A stretch of 44,279 bases of DNA from the NCBI GenBank assembly GCA_003345555.1, contig PRDJ01000012.1, positions 1 through 44,279 of the forward strand, written 5' to 3'. This DNA is from Candidatus Thorarchaeota archaeon (lineage in GTDB: Archaea > Asgardarchaeota > Thorarchaeia > Thorarchaeales > Thorarchaeaceae). This document shows positions 1 to 8,452 of the stretch, piece after piece. The translations under genes and the position numbers were made by a program. The notes under the pieces are model-generated. The model saw only the letters and a list, made by a program, of their open reading frames with translations. It was not told the origin of the DNA and did no database searches. The first letter of the stretch is position 1; the number at the start of each line of letters is the position of its first letter.

Positions 1-1380
1 CTTGGTTCAAGCTACGTGGAAGCTCGATATGTCCGCGAACGGGCAAAGGGTGTCGGGTATCGAAATGGTGAGCTGCTCTCTGGCGGACAAGAACCCTCTT
101 CAGGGATTGGCGTTCGTCTGCTTGTTGGAGGCAGCATGGGTTTTGGATCCTTCGACAGAATGGAGAAGCAGCTGGCGGAGGATGCAGTACGCGCTGCATT
201 CCGCATGGCGAAGAATGCCAAGCGGAAGAAGAAGATTGAACTTGGCAAGTCAGTCAGCAATCGAGCTAGTTGGTCTGTCAAAGCAAAGCAGCCTCTCGAA
301 GACATTGGTGTCGATACCATGATGGCCACTGCTGAAGAGTTGAACAAGCAGATGGCAGGCCTTTCCTACTACACCCTGATGCTGATGCCGACCAAGATAG
401 AGAAGTACTTGGTAACCAGTGAAGGAACGGAAATCACTGCTGATACCTCGTTTACTCGGGTATTTGTCCTCCTGACAGCTGAAGGGAAGAACGGTTCGGA
501 ACAGAGAATCAAAGACTTGACACGATCTGGGGGCTGGGAGGCGTTCAAAGAATCCAAGTTGGCTGATGTTGTTGCCGATCAGGTATCTCACCTCAAGAGG
601 GCAGCAGAGGAAGCACAGAAAGTCCCTGAACTCCTAGATCAGCCCGTCGACATGATTGTCGGCTCAGAGGTAGCGGGTATTATCAGCCATGAGAACGTAG
701 GCCACCCTAGTGAGGGCGACAGAATCATGGGGAGAGAAGGTGCCCAAGCAGGGGAGAGTTTCTGGAGAGACCTCAAGATTGAGGAATCGAGGATAGGCTC
801 TACTGTCGTGAATGTCTCCGATGATCCCACCATTCCTCAGACGAGCGGGTTCTACTTGTATGATGATGAGGGGGTCAAGGCAAGGAAACGCCGCCTCATC
901 AAGAATGGAATTGCGAACGAGCCTCTTCTCAACAGGGAATTTGGTCTCAGATTCGGAAAAGAGTCAAACGGAGCTGCAAGATCCTCGAGTTACAATAGAG
1001 AGCCAATCATCAGAATGTCAAACACGTTTTTCGAGCCGGGTGATTTGACATTCGAAGAACTCATTGAGGACGTCAAGCTTGGCGTCTACATGAAGAGTTT
1101 CCAAGAATGGAACATAGACGACCGCAGGTTTCAGTCGAAGTATACCGGTTCTGAGGCATACTTGATTAGAAACGGAGAGCTCACTGACACAATGGTTCGT
1201 AGACCGGTACTTGAGACAACAAGCGTCGGTCTCCTGAGTGCGATAGACGGAGTCTCAAAGGAATTCGTGCTCGACTTCGCAGGAACATGCGGCAAAGGCG
1301 ATCCGATGCAGGGCGTTCCCGTCTATGCAGGCGGCCCACACATTCGCATCAGAAATGTTAGACTTGGAGGAATGGGTTGA
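1..1380 (+). CDS. tldD: TldD family metalloprotease (5' end outside window)
   Basis: Probable zinc metalloprotease subunit of the TldD/TldE system, which degrades unfolded peptides and processes modified peptides in bacteria; the archaeal substrate is unknown. The metal-binding HExxxH motif (HENVGH) lies at codons 230-235 of the visible frame (688-705), followed by the family's GTxxYDDEG-like segment (YLYDDEG) and a C-terminal Cys-Gly-Lys-Gly region. The reading frame is open from base 1. A GTG at 16 could serve as a start, but the residues before it (Ser-Tyr-Val-Glu-Ala-Arg-Tyr) continue the conserved TldD N-terminal strand, so the true start is almost certainly upstream of the window. The stop overlaps the ATG of the next gene (TGATG), implying translational coupling with TldE. 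Family assignment is strong. Confidence 0.93.
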   Translation, partial: LGSSYVEARYVRERAKGVGYRNGELLSGGQEPSSGIGVRLLVGGSMGFGSFDRMEKQLAEDAVRAAFRMAKNAKRKKKIELGKSVSNRASWSVKAKQPLEDIGVDTMMATAEELNKQMAGLSYYTLMLMPTKIEKYLVTSEGTEITADTSFTRVFVLLTAEGKNGSEQRIKDLTRSGGWEAFKESKLADVVADQVSHLKRAAEEAQKVPELLDQPVDMIVGSEVAGIISHENVGHPSEGDRIMGREGAQAGESFWRDLKIEESRIGSTVVNVSDDPTIPQTSGFYLYDDEGVKARKRRLIKNGIANEPLLNREFGLRFGKESNGAARSSSYNREPIIRMSNTFFEPGDLTFEELIEDVKLGVYMKSFQEWNIDDRRFQSKYTGSEAYLIRNGELTDTMVRRPVLETTSVGLLSAIDGVSKEFVLDFAGTCGKGDPMQGVPVYAGGPHIRIRNVRLGGMG

Positions 1381-2759
1381 TGTCAAGTCTCGGTGAGCTG
1401 AAGTCTTTTGCAGATGCGGCGATCAATCGGGCAAGCGGAAGAGTCAGCGGTATCATTGCCAAGGTCATCCGCTCAACGGGATCACAAATCAGGTTCTCCC
1501 AGAGCCAAGTGGACATTTCAAACAGATGGGAGGACCTTAGGCTTGAGCTATTCGTGGTAGTGGGAAAGGCCAAGACATGCTCTTCACAGAGGTCAGTAGG
1601 TTCAGAGAATGACGTTCTAGCGGCTGTTGAAGACACTGTCTCCTTGGCGGAGCGTCTGCCTGAGTCTTCGATTTACCGCGGGATTGAAGAATCCACGACC
1701 CGCTTCGATGATTTGCCCGGTCAGTTCGATGAGCGAATCGACGACTATGTGGAGAGAGCTCCAGGAATAATCAACGCCGCGATTGGCGCTGCCTTAAGAG
1801 AAGGAGCCAAGAGGACAGCAGGAGCCCTCAAGTTTTCTAAGGACACTGCTTTCATGCGCTCAAGCCTCGGGCCAGAGGGAACAACAAAGAGAACGGCATT
1901 CGATTTCAATATCAGAGCTTTTCAGAATGAGCTTGACTACTCCGGTCAAGGCCTGTGCTGCGGCGTGAAACTGCTTGAGTCAGAACGTCAAGTTGTGGAG
2001 GCAGGTGCTCATGCGGGCATGTTGTCCAAGCAAGCTATAGGAGCTAAGCAGGGTGAGCCGGGCGTATACGACCTCGTGCTAAGCCCTACTGTAGCCGCTA
2101 ATGTGATGGGTTTCCTGCCTCAGACAGCTAACCCATACCTGATACTGACGGGTAGTTCTCCTCTAGGTGATAAGATGGGGCAGCTTCTTGGTTCGGAGGA
2201 AGTCAACGCATACGACGACGCAAGATACCCCGGAGGTCTGGGGTCTGCATCTTTCGACTTCGAAGGAACCCCGACACGAAGGACAACCATAATAGAGAAG
2301 GGAGTTCTGAAGTCGCTGATACACAATACAAGCACCGCAAAGATGTACGAAACGCAGTCAACCGGCAACTCACAGCTTATTCCGATTGCCTCCGGTCTAA
2401 TGATGTTGCTGCCAGGATCGACTAACGTCGTCTTCGATAACGGGACAATCTCGCCTGATTCTCTGTTCGAAGGTAACAGACCAACCATCTTCGTCACATC
2501 GAACTGGTACACGAGATGGCAGAACTACCAGACTGGTGACTTCTCAACAATACCGAGAGATGCGATGTTCTTGGTAAAGGACGGAAAGACGAAACCGATA
2601 AAGAATCTCAGAATCAGCGACAACATACTTCGCATGTTCAAGAACATAGCCGCATTAGGAAACGACAGAAAGCAAGTCTATTGGTGGGAAGTGGACGTTC
2701 CGACATTTATCCCCTCGATGAGGATTGCCGATTGCAGGATGACGGCAGCAACTCAATAA
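1380..2759 (+). CDS. pmbA: TldE/PmbA family protein, partner of TldD
   Basis: Paralogue of TldD lacking the HExxxH motif, as expected for TldE/PmbA, the non-catalytic partner in the heterodimeric protease. It is 459 residues from the ATG at 1380, close to the usual family length of about 450. PmbA-type features are the central segment with FNIRAF and SGQGLCCGVK and the C-terminal segment with NWYTRWQNYQTGDFSTIPRDAMFLVKDG, where the family carries a conserved RxxxxxxGxFS-like stretch. A TTG at 1377 is in frame directly before the ATG, but the ATG is preferred because it forms a TGATG overlap with the tldD stop. The two genes form an operon that ends at a compact hairpin just after the stop. 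Function is inferred from family. Confidence 0.92.
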   Translation: MSSLGELKSFADAAINRASGRVSGIIAKVIRSTGSQIRFSQSQVDISNRWEDLRLELFVVVGKAKTCSSQRSVGSENDVLAAVEDTVSLAERLPESSIYRGIEESTTRFDDLPGQFDERIDDYVERAPGIINAAIGAALREGAKRTAGALKFSKDTAFMRSSLGPEGTTKRTAFDFNIRAFQNELDYSGQGLCCGVKLLESERQVVEAGAHAGMLSKQAIGAKQGEPGVYDLVLSPTVAANVMGFLPQTANPYLILTGSSPLGDKMGQLLGSEEVNAYDDARYPGGLGSASFDFEGTPTRRTTIIEKGVLKSLIHNTSTAKMYETQSTGNSQLIPIASGLMMLLPGSTNVVFDNGTISPDSLFEGNRPTIFVTSNWYTRWQNYQTGDFSTIPRDAMFLVKDGKTKPIKNLRISDNILRMFKNIAALGNDRKQVYWWEVDVPTFIPSMRIADCRMTAATQ

Positions 2760-2776
2760 TCGACTCGTAGAGTCGA
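2760..2776. terminator. Hairpin between convergent genes
   Basis: Perfect 7-bp dyad TCGACTC-GTA-GAGTCGA, starting one base after the pmbA stop and eight bases before the GTPase stop on the other strand. Its position between convergent genes suggests a bidirectional 3'-end or terminator structure. No strong T-tract follows on either side, so the role is inferred from position and symmetry. Confidence 0.5.
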
Positions 2777-2783
2777 CGCAGAC

Positions 2784-3335
2784 TCAGACCTGCTTGCTTT
2801 GCCTCAGTGATTGCAGGGTCATTCGACATGAGATTGCAGCATGCAAGAATATCTCGCTCACGTTCTGCCCAGTTTTCGCACTTGCCTCGAAGTATTGCAT
2901 TGACAGAAGCTCTGCCAAGTCTTGTCCTTCTTGCGATGTCAAAGCAAGCTTCTGAACCATGTCTGCCTTGTTGCCAACGAGGGAGCCCGTGAGGTGCATT
3001 CCGGGTGATGGGCATGCTCCCTGCGTAATCGCATCATACCACTTTGGAACTTCCTCGAAAGTTGGTCGGTCCGTCATGTCAAATACTAGAATAAGGTGAT
3101 GCGTTCCTTGATAGAAGCGATTTCTGAGAGAAATGAAAGACTGTTGACCGGCCAAGTCAATTACATCAAGAACCACCTTGCCGTCAGGGAAGTCAAGAGA
3201 AGCCACGTTCATATCAACGCCGATTGTGGCAGTGTACTGCGGCTCGAATCTGCCAGAGAGGTATCTCCGAAGAAGAGATGTCTTGCCCACATTTCGAGGA
3301 CCTGCAAGTATTATCTTGAAGACTTCAGTGGGCAA
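2784..3335 (-). CDS. Ras/Rab-like small GTPase (Asgard eukaryotic-signature type)
   Basis: Small GTP-binding protein of the Ras superfamily. From the TTG at 3335 it has 183 residues. All G motifs are present: P-loop GPRNVGKTS (12-20), switch I Thr in TATIGVD (Thr37), DLAGQ (60-64) with the Gln equivalent to Ras Gln61, NKAD (122-125) and SAK (152-154). The TIGVD effector loop is Rab/Ran-like rather than Arf- or MglA-like. There is no C-terminal cysteine, so no CaaX or CC prenylation site. The frame is open to a GTG at 3395, adding 20 residues with no homologous look. The TTG is preferred because AAGGGTGG lies about 9 bases upstream and the product then starts just before the first beta strand, though the longer form cannot be excluded. 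Such families are expanded in Asgard archaea; the role here is unknown. Confidence 0.88.
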   Translation of the reverse strand: MPTEVFKIILAGPRNVGKTSLLRRYLSGRFEPQYTATIGVDMNVASLDFPDGKVVLDVIDLAGQQSFISLRNRFYQGTHHLILVFDMTDRPTFEEVPKWYDAITQGACPSPGMHLTGSLVGNKADMVQKLALTSQEGQDLAELLSMQYFEASAKTGQNVSEIFLHAAISCRMTLQSLRQSKQV

Positions 3336-3608
3336 TACTCGGAACCACCCTTGGTTGACACCGGCTGCGACGGGTTCACTTAAGAGAGTTCCCACGACGT
3401 CTGTTCAAAAGCCAGGTATCTTTTCACTGCTATGCCGCAAACAAAACCTGTTTGTTGCTTCGTAAAGAATTTCAGTGTGTTCAACCCGGACAACCCCAGA
3501 CAAGGTGACACCCGGCACTGGCGACAATGAAATCGGCTTTGGCCCTTTCATCACATGCCTTGAACAGCTCCACGGATCAATGGAGAGGTAAGTAAGGAGG
3601 AAGAGACG

Positions 3609-4793
3609 ATGAGAAAAGAGGAAGCAGCAATCAGGAAGGAAGAGGAGAAGATTAAGGAAAAGGAGGAGAGGATGCTTTCATCGTTTGCACACTCGTTCAG
3701 TCTATTCTGGGCATCAAAGCGACTGAGATGGTTAAGCGTAGTTTTTGTTTTTGGTCTGATTTGGACGACATTCATCTACAGTTATGGTCCGCATGTTATA
3801 CCAAGTGGCATTCTTCTTACCTTGACAATACTGACCGGCGGTCTATGGCCTTTCTTCTTCATGCTAGCAGCCGCTTTGGCGTTACTACATTTGGAACGAC
3901 TTATTGCAAGTCAGACATCCTACCGCAAGTCGTTCTCGATTCTGCTACCATGGCTTGCACTAAGCGGCTATTTGGTGCTGGTTGTCTGGACTCGTTTCTT
4001 GGCAGCGTTTCTTCTCTTGATATTTGGCGTAGCTTTCTTTGGTTGGGTTTCATTCCAAGCATTCTTTGCCACCAGAACCAGTCTGCACTACGCAGACGAT
4101 GTATACATGAAATCGCATAATCTGCTGATCAAGGGCCTCGCGGTTCTCAGCAATTTCTTCTGTTACGCAGCGATAATCGGGTCCTTCTATTTCACCGTCT
4201 ATGTACTGAATCCTTCTGAAATCCTTAATCAGCCCAGAGAAATTCCGCTAATCGTAGGAACTGTATTTGCCCTCGGTTTCAACTTCGCCAACTTCCTCTA
4301 CATGGTGAGGCATCGTCACACAACGATTCTCGACAATCTCGCTTTATTCGGCTTGTTCATCTCGCTCTACTCTGCCTATTTCATCTACGAAGCTGGCAGA
4401 CCCATTACCGTTGGCATCAACTGGGTCTCGGTATCAATCTCCGTCTTTTTTGTAATCTATACTATGGGCTCAGTTGGCGAGACCCTTAGAGAGAAATCAC
4501 ACATCCGCGCCCATTGGACATTGACAGCTGAGTCTTCAGCCGCCCTAACTTTCTTTCTCGCTTCGGGTTACTATTTCGCTGATGCGTTTCTCTCGGTATT
4601 GTTCGCAGAACCAGCGCTTGCTACAGCCATTGGCGTTACATTCAAGCTACTCATCTTTCCCTTCGTGGCTGTTTTGACAGAAGCACATCATATGATAACG
4701 CGAGTCGGGGCTCCCCCTGAGCGGACTCTGGTGCCGGATCAGATTGAGAGTGGTCCGGGCTCAACTGAGGGTGGTACGAGCAGTCTTCAGTGA
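3609..4793 (+). CDS. Polytopic membrane protein with charged N-terminal helix, unknown function
   Basis: 394 residues that I do not recognise. The first ~26 residues are a highly charged Lys/Glu helix (repeats of KEE, likely cytoplasmic and coiled-coil-forming). About ten hydrophobic segments follow, roughly spanning residues 35-375, and a short Gly/Ser-rich polar tail. The start is well supported by a strong Shine-Dalgarno sequence (AAGGAGG) about 9 bases upstream of the ATG. The gene is divergent from the small GTPase, with about 270 bp between starts, and is followed after 113 bp by a thioredoxin-like gene on the same strand. No enzyme motif or transporter signature is evident. It may be a sensor-like or structural membrane protein, but nothing in the sequence fixes this. 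Confidence 0.75.
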   Translation: MRKEEAAIRKEEEKIKEKEERMLSSFAHSFSLFWASKRLRWLSVVFVFGLIWTTFIYSYGPHVIPSGILLTLTILTGGLWPFFFMLAAALALLHLERLIASQTSYRKSFSILLPWLALSGYLVLVVWTRFLAAFLLLIFGVAFFGWVSFQAFFATRTSLHYADDVYMKSHNLLIKGLAVLSNFFCYAAIIGSFYFTVYVLNPSEILNQPREIPLIVGTVFALGFNFANFLYMVRHRHTTILDNLALFGLFISLYSAYFIYEAGRPITVGINWVSVSISVFFVIYTMGSVGETLREKSHIRAHWTLTAESSAALTFFLASGYYFADAFLSVLFAEPALATAIGVTFKLLIFPFVAVLTEAHHMITRVGAPPERTLVPDQIESGPGSTEGGTSSLQ

Positions 4794-4906
4794 AATGAGC
4801 CTCCCACTCTGCGCCTCAGGACTCATGACCGGCCCACGATAGAGACAGTACGCCTCGGCGAAAGAAAGGGTTTTAGCCTGACGAAGCTGGCACCGTTTGA
4901 CTGAAA

Positions 4907-5404
4907 TTGGTCGACCTGCGGAGCATCAGAGACAGGACGAAATCGGCAACCGAGTACATCGAATCCCTTCCTGAGAGTGAGAAACAGGGCTTCTTGGACG
5001 TGTATGAGGACTATCAGCTGGACTTTGGAATCGTTGAGGCATTAAGGAAGCTCGCTAGGGACGTGACAATCGTGGTTCTCAGTGCAGGCTGGTGCAAGGA
5101 CTGCAAGAACGCTATTCCCGTTCTAGCACATCTTGAGGAAGAGATTGACCTCGATGTCAGAGTGTTCGGTGGTATAAAGACCGCTCCGCTCGACCCCAAA
5201 CATAAGTGGGCCATACCTCCCTCTCCCCCTGAGGTTGAGGAATGGAAAGTGAAGGCGATACCTTGGATTGAGATCTTCGACAAGAGAGGAAACAGGGTCG
5301 GGACAATCATTGAAAAGCCTACGGTAAAGACCACACTAGAAGCTGAGCTGCTATATGTTCTGGAAAACAAGACACGGCCGCCTTCGAAACGGCAGACGAA
5401 CTAG
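4907..5404 (+). CDS. Thioredoxin-fold protein with WCKDC active site
   Basis: 165-residue cytoplasmic thioredoxin-superfamily protein; no signal peptide. The redox motif is WCKDC, within LSAGWCKDC at about residues 60-68, in the usual position after the first core beta strand. The cis-proline loop is probably the KAIPWIEIFD segment (about residues 117-126). The extra ~45 N-terminal residues are helical and charged. Expected activity is thiol-disulfide exchange or bacilliredoxin-like reduction; the partner is unknown. The start is TTG at 4907 without a good ribosome-binding site, so the N-terminus is less certain than the family. A small hairpin (5439-5456) lies shortly after the stop. Confidence 0.85.
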   Translation: MVDLRSIRDRTKSATEYIESLPESEKQGFLDVYEDYQLDFGIVEALRKLARDVTIVVLSAGWCKDCKNAIPVLAHLEEEIDLDVRVFGGIKTAPLDPKHKWAIPPSPPEVEEWKVKAIPWIEIFDKRGNRVGTIIEKPTVKTTLEAELLYVLENKTRPPSKRQTN

Positions 5405-5754
5405 TGATGGCAATACAGCCCTCCTTCGCAGGTAGACTGAAGCTGTCTTTAGCTTCGAAGAACTCAAATGACGAAGTCCCTCATCTTTGGGCCCTTGGTC
5501 TTGCCGATTCCTTGTGCACCCTGTAACACATGTATCGCCCCCGGTACTAGGATGATTCCCCGGAGAGATCTGGCCACCCGATTCCGAACAGACAATGACT
5601 AAGACTGCTGCCGGCATCCCGATTTCTCTCGGCAATGTGGGGAACATCAAGAGAAGCTTCATATAGAAAGCCTGTGAAGGCGAGCCAGTCGTTGTGGTTT
5701 GGCGGGTCTACTATGCCGGCAAATCACAGACTCATTTTCAGAGGAGAAGAAAAG
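5405..5754. other. 350-bp intergenic stretch with weak hairpin and TATA-like element
   Basis: No convincing coding sequence was found on either strand. It holds a small hairpin, GAAGCT-N6-AGCTTC at 5439-5456, which may mark the 3' end of the thioredoxin-like transcript. A TATA-like element (TTCATATAG, about 5658-5666) would place transcription start near 5690 for the downstream surface-protein gene. A purine-rich Shine-Dalgarno sequence (GAGGAGAAG) precedes the ATG at 5755. Confidence 0.45.
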
Positions 5755-8169
5755 ATGAACTTTAGAGCGAAGTACGCGCTCCTTGCCGTGTTCATCGGGG
5801 TCACTCTTGTGATGCCGATGTGCGCCGGGAGTGCGACAAGCACGCCTCGTCTGAACTCTTCTGTTCAAGAGTCGACCGTTGATGGCCCAGAAAGCATTCA
5901 GGCCATGGAAGTCGTGGACTCATTTATAGATCCATGGGGTGGAGTATACAACGTGGTTGGCGGTGCTTACAACGCCACTCAATACGGGTTCTCCCACATA
6001 ACGGCGCTCCAGAACGTAGTGAAGAATCAGATGCAGAACGATGACGGATATGTCAGCATGTCGGTGTTCGAACTGAGCGGCATGACGGCATTTCCGAATG
6101 GAGTTGTCGGTGGGCCCACAGCTATGCTGGAGATTGTCGTCAGCCCAGTGATTATCGTACCGACACTGAGAGAGAATACCTATTTCGCGGACCTTTCCCA
6201 AGCTGAAGCAATAGCCCTCGCTGACGCAGTCGCAGCGACCTACGAGACCGCACTCACAATTGACCTACAGAGATTCATGACAGTCCAGACGGAGATAACT
6301 TTCTCCTTCTCTTACGACATATACCCGAGTGTCTTCTGTGAGGGCATTTCGTACATGATGACCTATATGGCTCTCTTGACAGCTGACCAAGGTATAGCCG
6401 CAATGAATGCCCTATTGGCCAGACTAGCCAGTCTGGGCGGTGTAATGTCCCTCTTAGGAGCACCCAACTGGCCCGAACTACTCACTTCGGCAGTGGAGAC
6501 TTACATCCCGCACCATTTCATGCCACATTATGAAACATCCTATCCAATGGTTATGAACATGTTCGGCAGCGTAGGCAAGCCCTACATCAGATCTGGAAAT
6601 GTCAATGACACTCAGACAGTCCAGTCGCTGGTGGTTGCGGGTGCAGCCTTCAACTACCCCGGGTATGTCACAGCAGTGGATGGCAATGAGACTTATTCAC
6701 TGAAGACACATGTTGGCTACACCGGAAACATTGAGAACAAGATGCAGCAAGACAGCAGTGCCATGTCAATCTTGGCTTTTGGAGGTCAGGCACCTAGCTC
6801 TCTCACTATGTATGGCATACCGGCCGGGTGGCTAAGAGTCAACGACCAGTTCCAACTGCCAGCCAATGTTACCATTGGCGATTTCACCATTCCAGCAAAC
6901 AGCACCATTTCTGACGCTATCCGTATGGTACTCTCATACCTGCCCCGGCAGGGCGCGCTATCCGTGAACGAAGGCATTGGCGGACTCAACAACACGATGC
7001 TTGATTTCATCGCCGACTTCTGGAGTTCGCCGGGCCTATTGATAGATCTCAGGGATATGGTCCTGGCTCTCAACTACACACTTACAACTCCAGTAACAGA
7101 GATGAACTACGATCTGTTGGCATCCATGATGAGAAGAGCTGGGATGACACCGGATACTCTAGTCAGCAAGATCGATTCAACTCTCGCAGCCAAGTCGCCA
7201 GTTGGTGCCTTGGTCAAAGCCTTTGTGGGATACTTCGATAGCTATCACGTCCTGGACATTCTCGAAGCCGACAACTATGCCAACGCTCCTGCTTTCGCGG
7301 CATACTTGAACACCTTCATTGGCGGTGTCGAGAAAGCTCTGCACGACTTCGGCGGCCTCGACGTGACTACCCAATTCACGACCAAGGAAGGGATAGCTAC
7401 TTTCGTTGAGGAGCATTGGGGTATTGTGTTGCAGGCTCTGTGGACGGCAATGGCTGCCAATGACCTGCCAGGAGTCAAGAGTGCTTTTCACAACATCCTC
7501 GACCCAACAAACCTTCAGGAACATATCACTCCGTACTTGATGGCAGATCTTGGTTCCTCACTGATCGCTGGCCTCGGCTTCCAGTTTGCAGTCAACTTCA
7601 ATGGAACAACATTGTTCCCCTTGTCAACTAGTGATCTGAGCCTCAGCTTCGAAGCTGACCCCGCGTCACTCGACATTAACGGCCCGTACTTGGCTATCGT
7701 CAAGGGTACCAGCACGAGAACCGTCACAGAAGGACAGATTGTCACCTTCAACATTACAGTGCACAACTATGGTGACGCAACTGCTTACGACGTGAAGGTT
7801 CTTGACGGCATTTGCGCGGGTCTAGACGGAGAAAGGCCCTATTACTGGACTAAGTCCACGTTGGCCGCAGGTGAAACCTGGTTATTTGACTATCAGGTCA
7901 CGGCAAGTGACGCAGGTCTCTACATGGACATGCCTGCCATTTGCGTCTACTTCAACCAGAGCTTGAGCACTTTTGACCCAGCTGCTGCAGAGAACTGGAC
8001 CGGCAGTGCCAGATACACTCTTTCAGCAATAGGCTACCAGATACTTGTCGAGGGCGGAAGTTGGTGGCCGTCTACACTCTTCGGCATCCCCACTCTCTAC
8101 GTAGTCGCTGGCGTTGGCGGTGTCGCAGTGTTGGGCGTGGCTTTGCTCGTCATTAGAAGAAGAGGGTAG
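5755..8169 (+). CDS. Large secreted, membrane-anchored surface protein, paralogue 1 (unknown family)
   Basis: 804 residues. An N-terminal signal peptide (Lys/Arg-containing n-region, hydrophobic core, then a Cys-Ala-Gly-Ser-Ala cleavage region near residue 25) and a C-terminal transmembrane helix with Arg-Arg-Arg at the extreme end predict a large extracytoplasmic body anchored at its C-terminus. More than ten Asn-X-Ser/Thr sequons suggest N-glycosylation. Most of the ectodomain looks alpha-helical and matches no family I know. Residues ~640-760 resemble a DUF11/CARDB-type beta domain (FNITVHNYGDATAYDVKVLD). The ATG at 5755 is chosen over an open frame back to 5635 because GAGGAGAAG precedes it and the signal peptide starts there. 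The next gene encodes a clear paralogue. Role might be S-layer-associated, adhesive or substrate-binding; none is demonstrable. Confidence 0.85.
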   Translation: MNFRAKYALLAVFIGVTLVMPMCAGSATSTPRLNSSVQESTVDGPESIQAMEVVDSFIDPWGGVYNVVGGAYNATQYGFSHITALQNVVKNQMQNDDGYVSMSVFELSGMTAFPNGVVGGPTAMLEIVVSPVIIVPTLRENTYFADLSQAEAIALADAVAATYETALTIDLQRFMTVQTEITFSFSYDIYPSVFCEGISYMMTYMALLTADQGIAAMNALLARLASLGGVMSLLGAPNWPELLTSAVETYIPHHFMPHYETSYPMVMNMFGSVGKPYIRSGNVNDTQTVQSLVVAGAAFNYPGYVTAVDGNETYSLKTHVGYTGNIENKMQQDSSAMSILAFGGQAPSSLTMYGIPAGWLRVNDQFQLPANVTIGDFTIPANSTISDAIRMVLSYLPRQGALSVNEGIGGLNNTMLDFIADFWSSPGLLIDLRDMVLALNYTLTTPVTEMNYDLLASMMRRAGMTPDTLVSKIDSTLAAKSPVGALVKAFVGYFDSYHVLDILEADNYANAPAFAAYLNTFIGGVEKALHDFGGLDVTTQFTTKEGIATFVEEHWGIVLQALWTAMAANDLPGVKSAFHNILDPTNLQEHITPYLMADLGSSLIAGLGFQFAVNFNGTTLFPLSTSDLSLSFEADPASLDINGPYLAIVKGTSTRTVTEGQIVTFNITVHNYGDATAYDVKVLDGICAGLDGERPYYWTKSTLAAGETWLFDYQVTASDAGLYMDMPAICVYFNQSLSTFDPAAAENWTGSARYTLSAIGYQILVEGGSWWPSTLFGIPTLYVVAGVGGVAVLGVALLVIRRRG

Positions 8170-8188
8170 TCCCTCTAGTGCATACCCA

Positions 8189-8233
8189 GGTCGCGCGTCG
8201 TTCGTGACGGCGCGCTGACCCTTCTCTTTTTCT
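8189..8233 (+). terminator. Hairpin plus T-rich tract between surface-protein paralogues
   Basis: A GC-rich imperfect stem bounded by GGTC (8189-8192) and GACC (8217-8220), with inner GCGCGTC and GACGGCGC arms around a GTTCGT loop, is followed at once by the pyrimidine-rich run CTTCTCTTTTTCT. This looks like a transcription terminator for the first surface-protein gene, so the second paralogue probably has its own promoter. Confidence 0.6.
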
Positions 8234-8334
8234 CACGTTTGTCATCAACCGTATCAACCGGGTCTGTTGGACATAGGGTGAATTGAAAGAGACAATTCCG
8301 TGTGTTGCCGATCCGATTCAGTTTGCGTGTGTTC

Positions 8335-8352
8335 GGCATATCTTCATATGCC
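8335..8352. promoter_or_regulatory. 18-bp dyad with TATA-like core upstream of surface protein 2
   Basis: Perfect inverted repeat GGCATAT-CTTC-ATATGCC. Its AT-rich arms could provide a TATA element, giving a transcription start around 8365-8370, and the symmetry would suit a dimeric regulator. The only upstream ATG of the following frame (8348) lies inside this dyad, which argues against that ATG being the real start. Confidence 0.4.
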
Positions 8353-8452
8353 ATCGACTCGGTTGCCCTGTGCTCGTGATAGATTGACCAAAGGGCGACG
8401 GCATCCCAACCGCAGGATAGCCCACAGAAGCGAAGTCACCGCAGCCTTTGCA

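Noticed and set aside
2784-2830. C-terminal prenylation motif on the small GTPase
   Set aside because: The C-terminus ends in a Ser-Lys-Gln-Val tail without cysteine.
5351-5662. 103-codon minus-strand frame covering the 5405-5754 gap
   Set aside because: Runs antisense into the thioredoxin-like gene, has no ribosome-binding site or domain and is rich in Arg/Pro/Ser as expected for a shadow.
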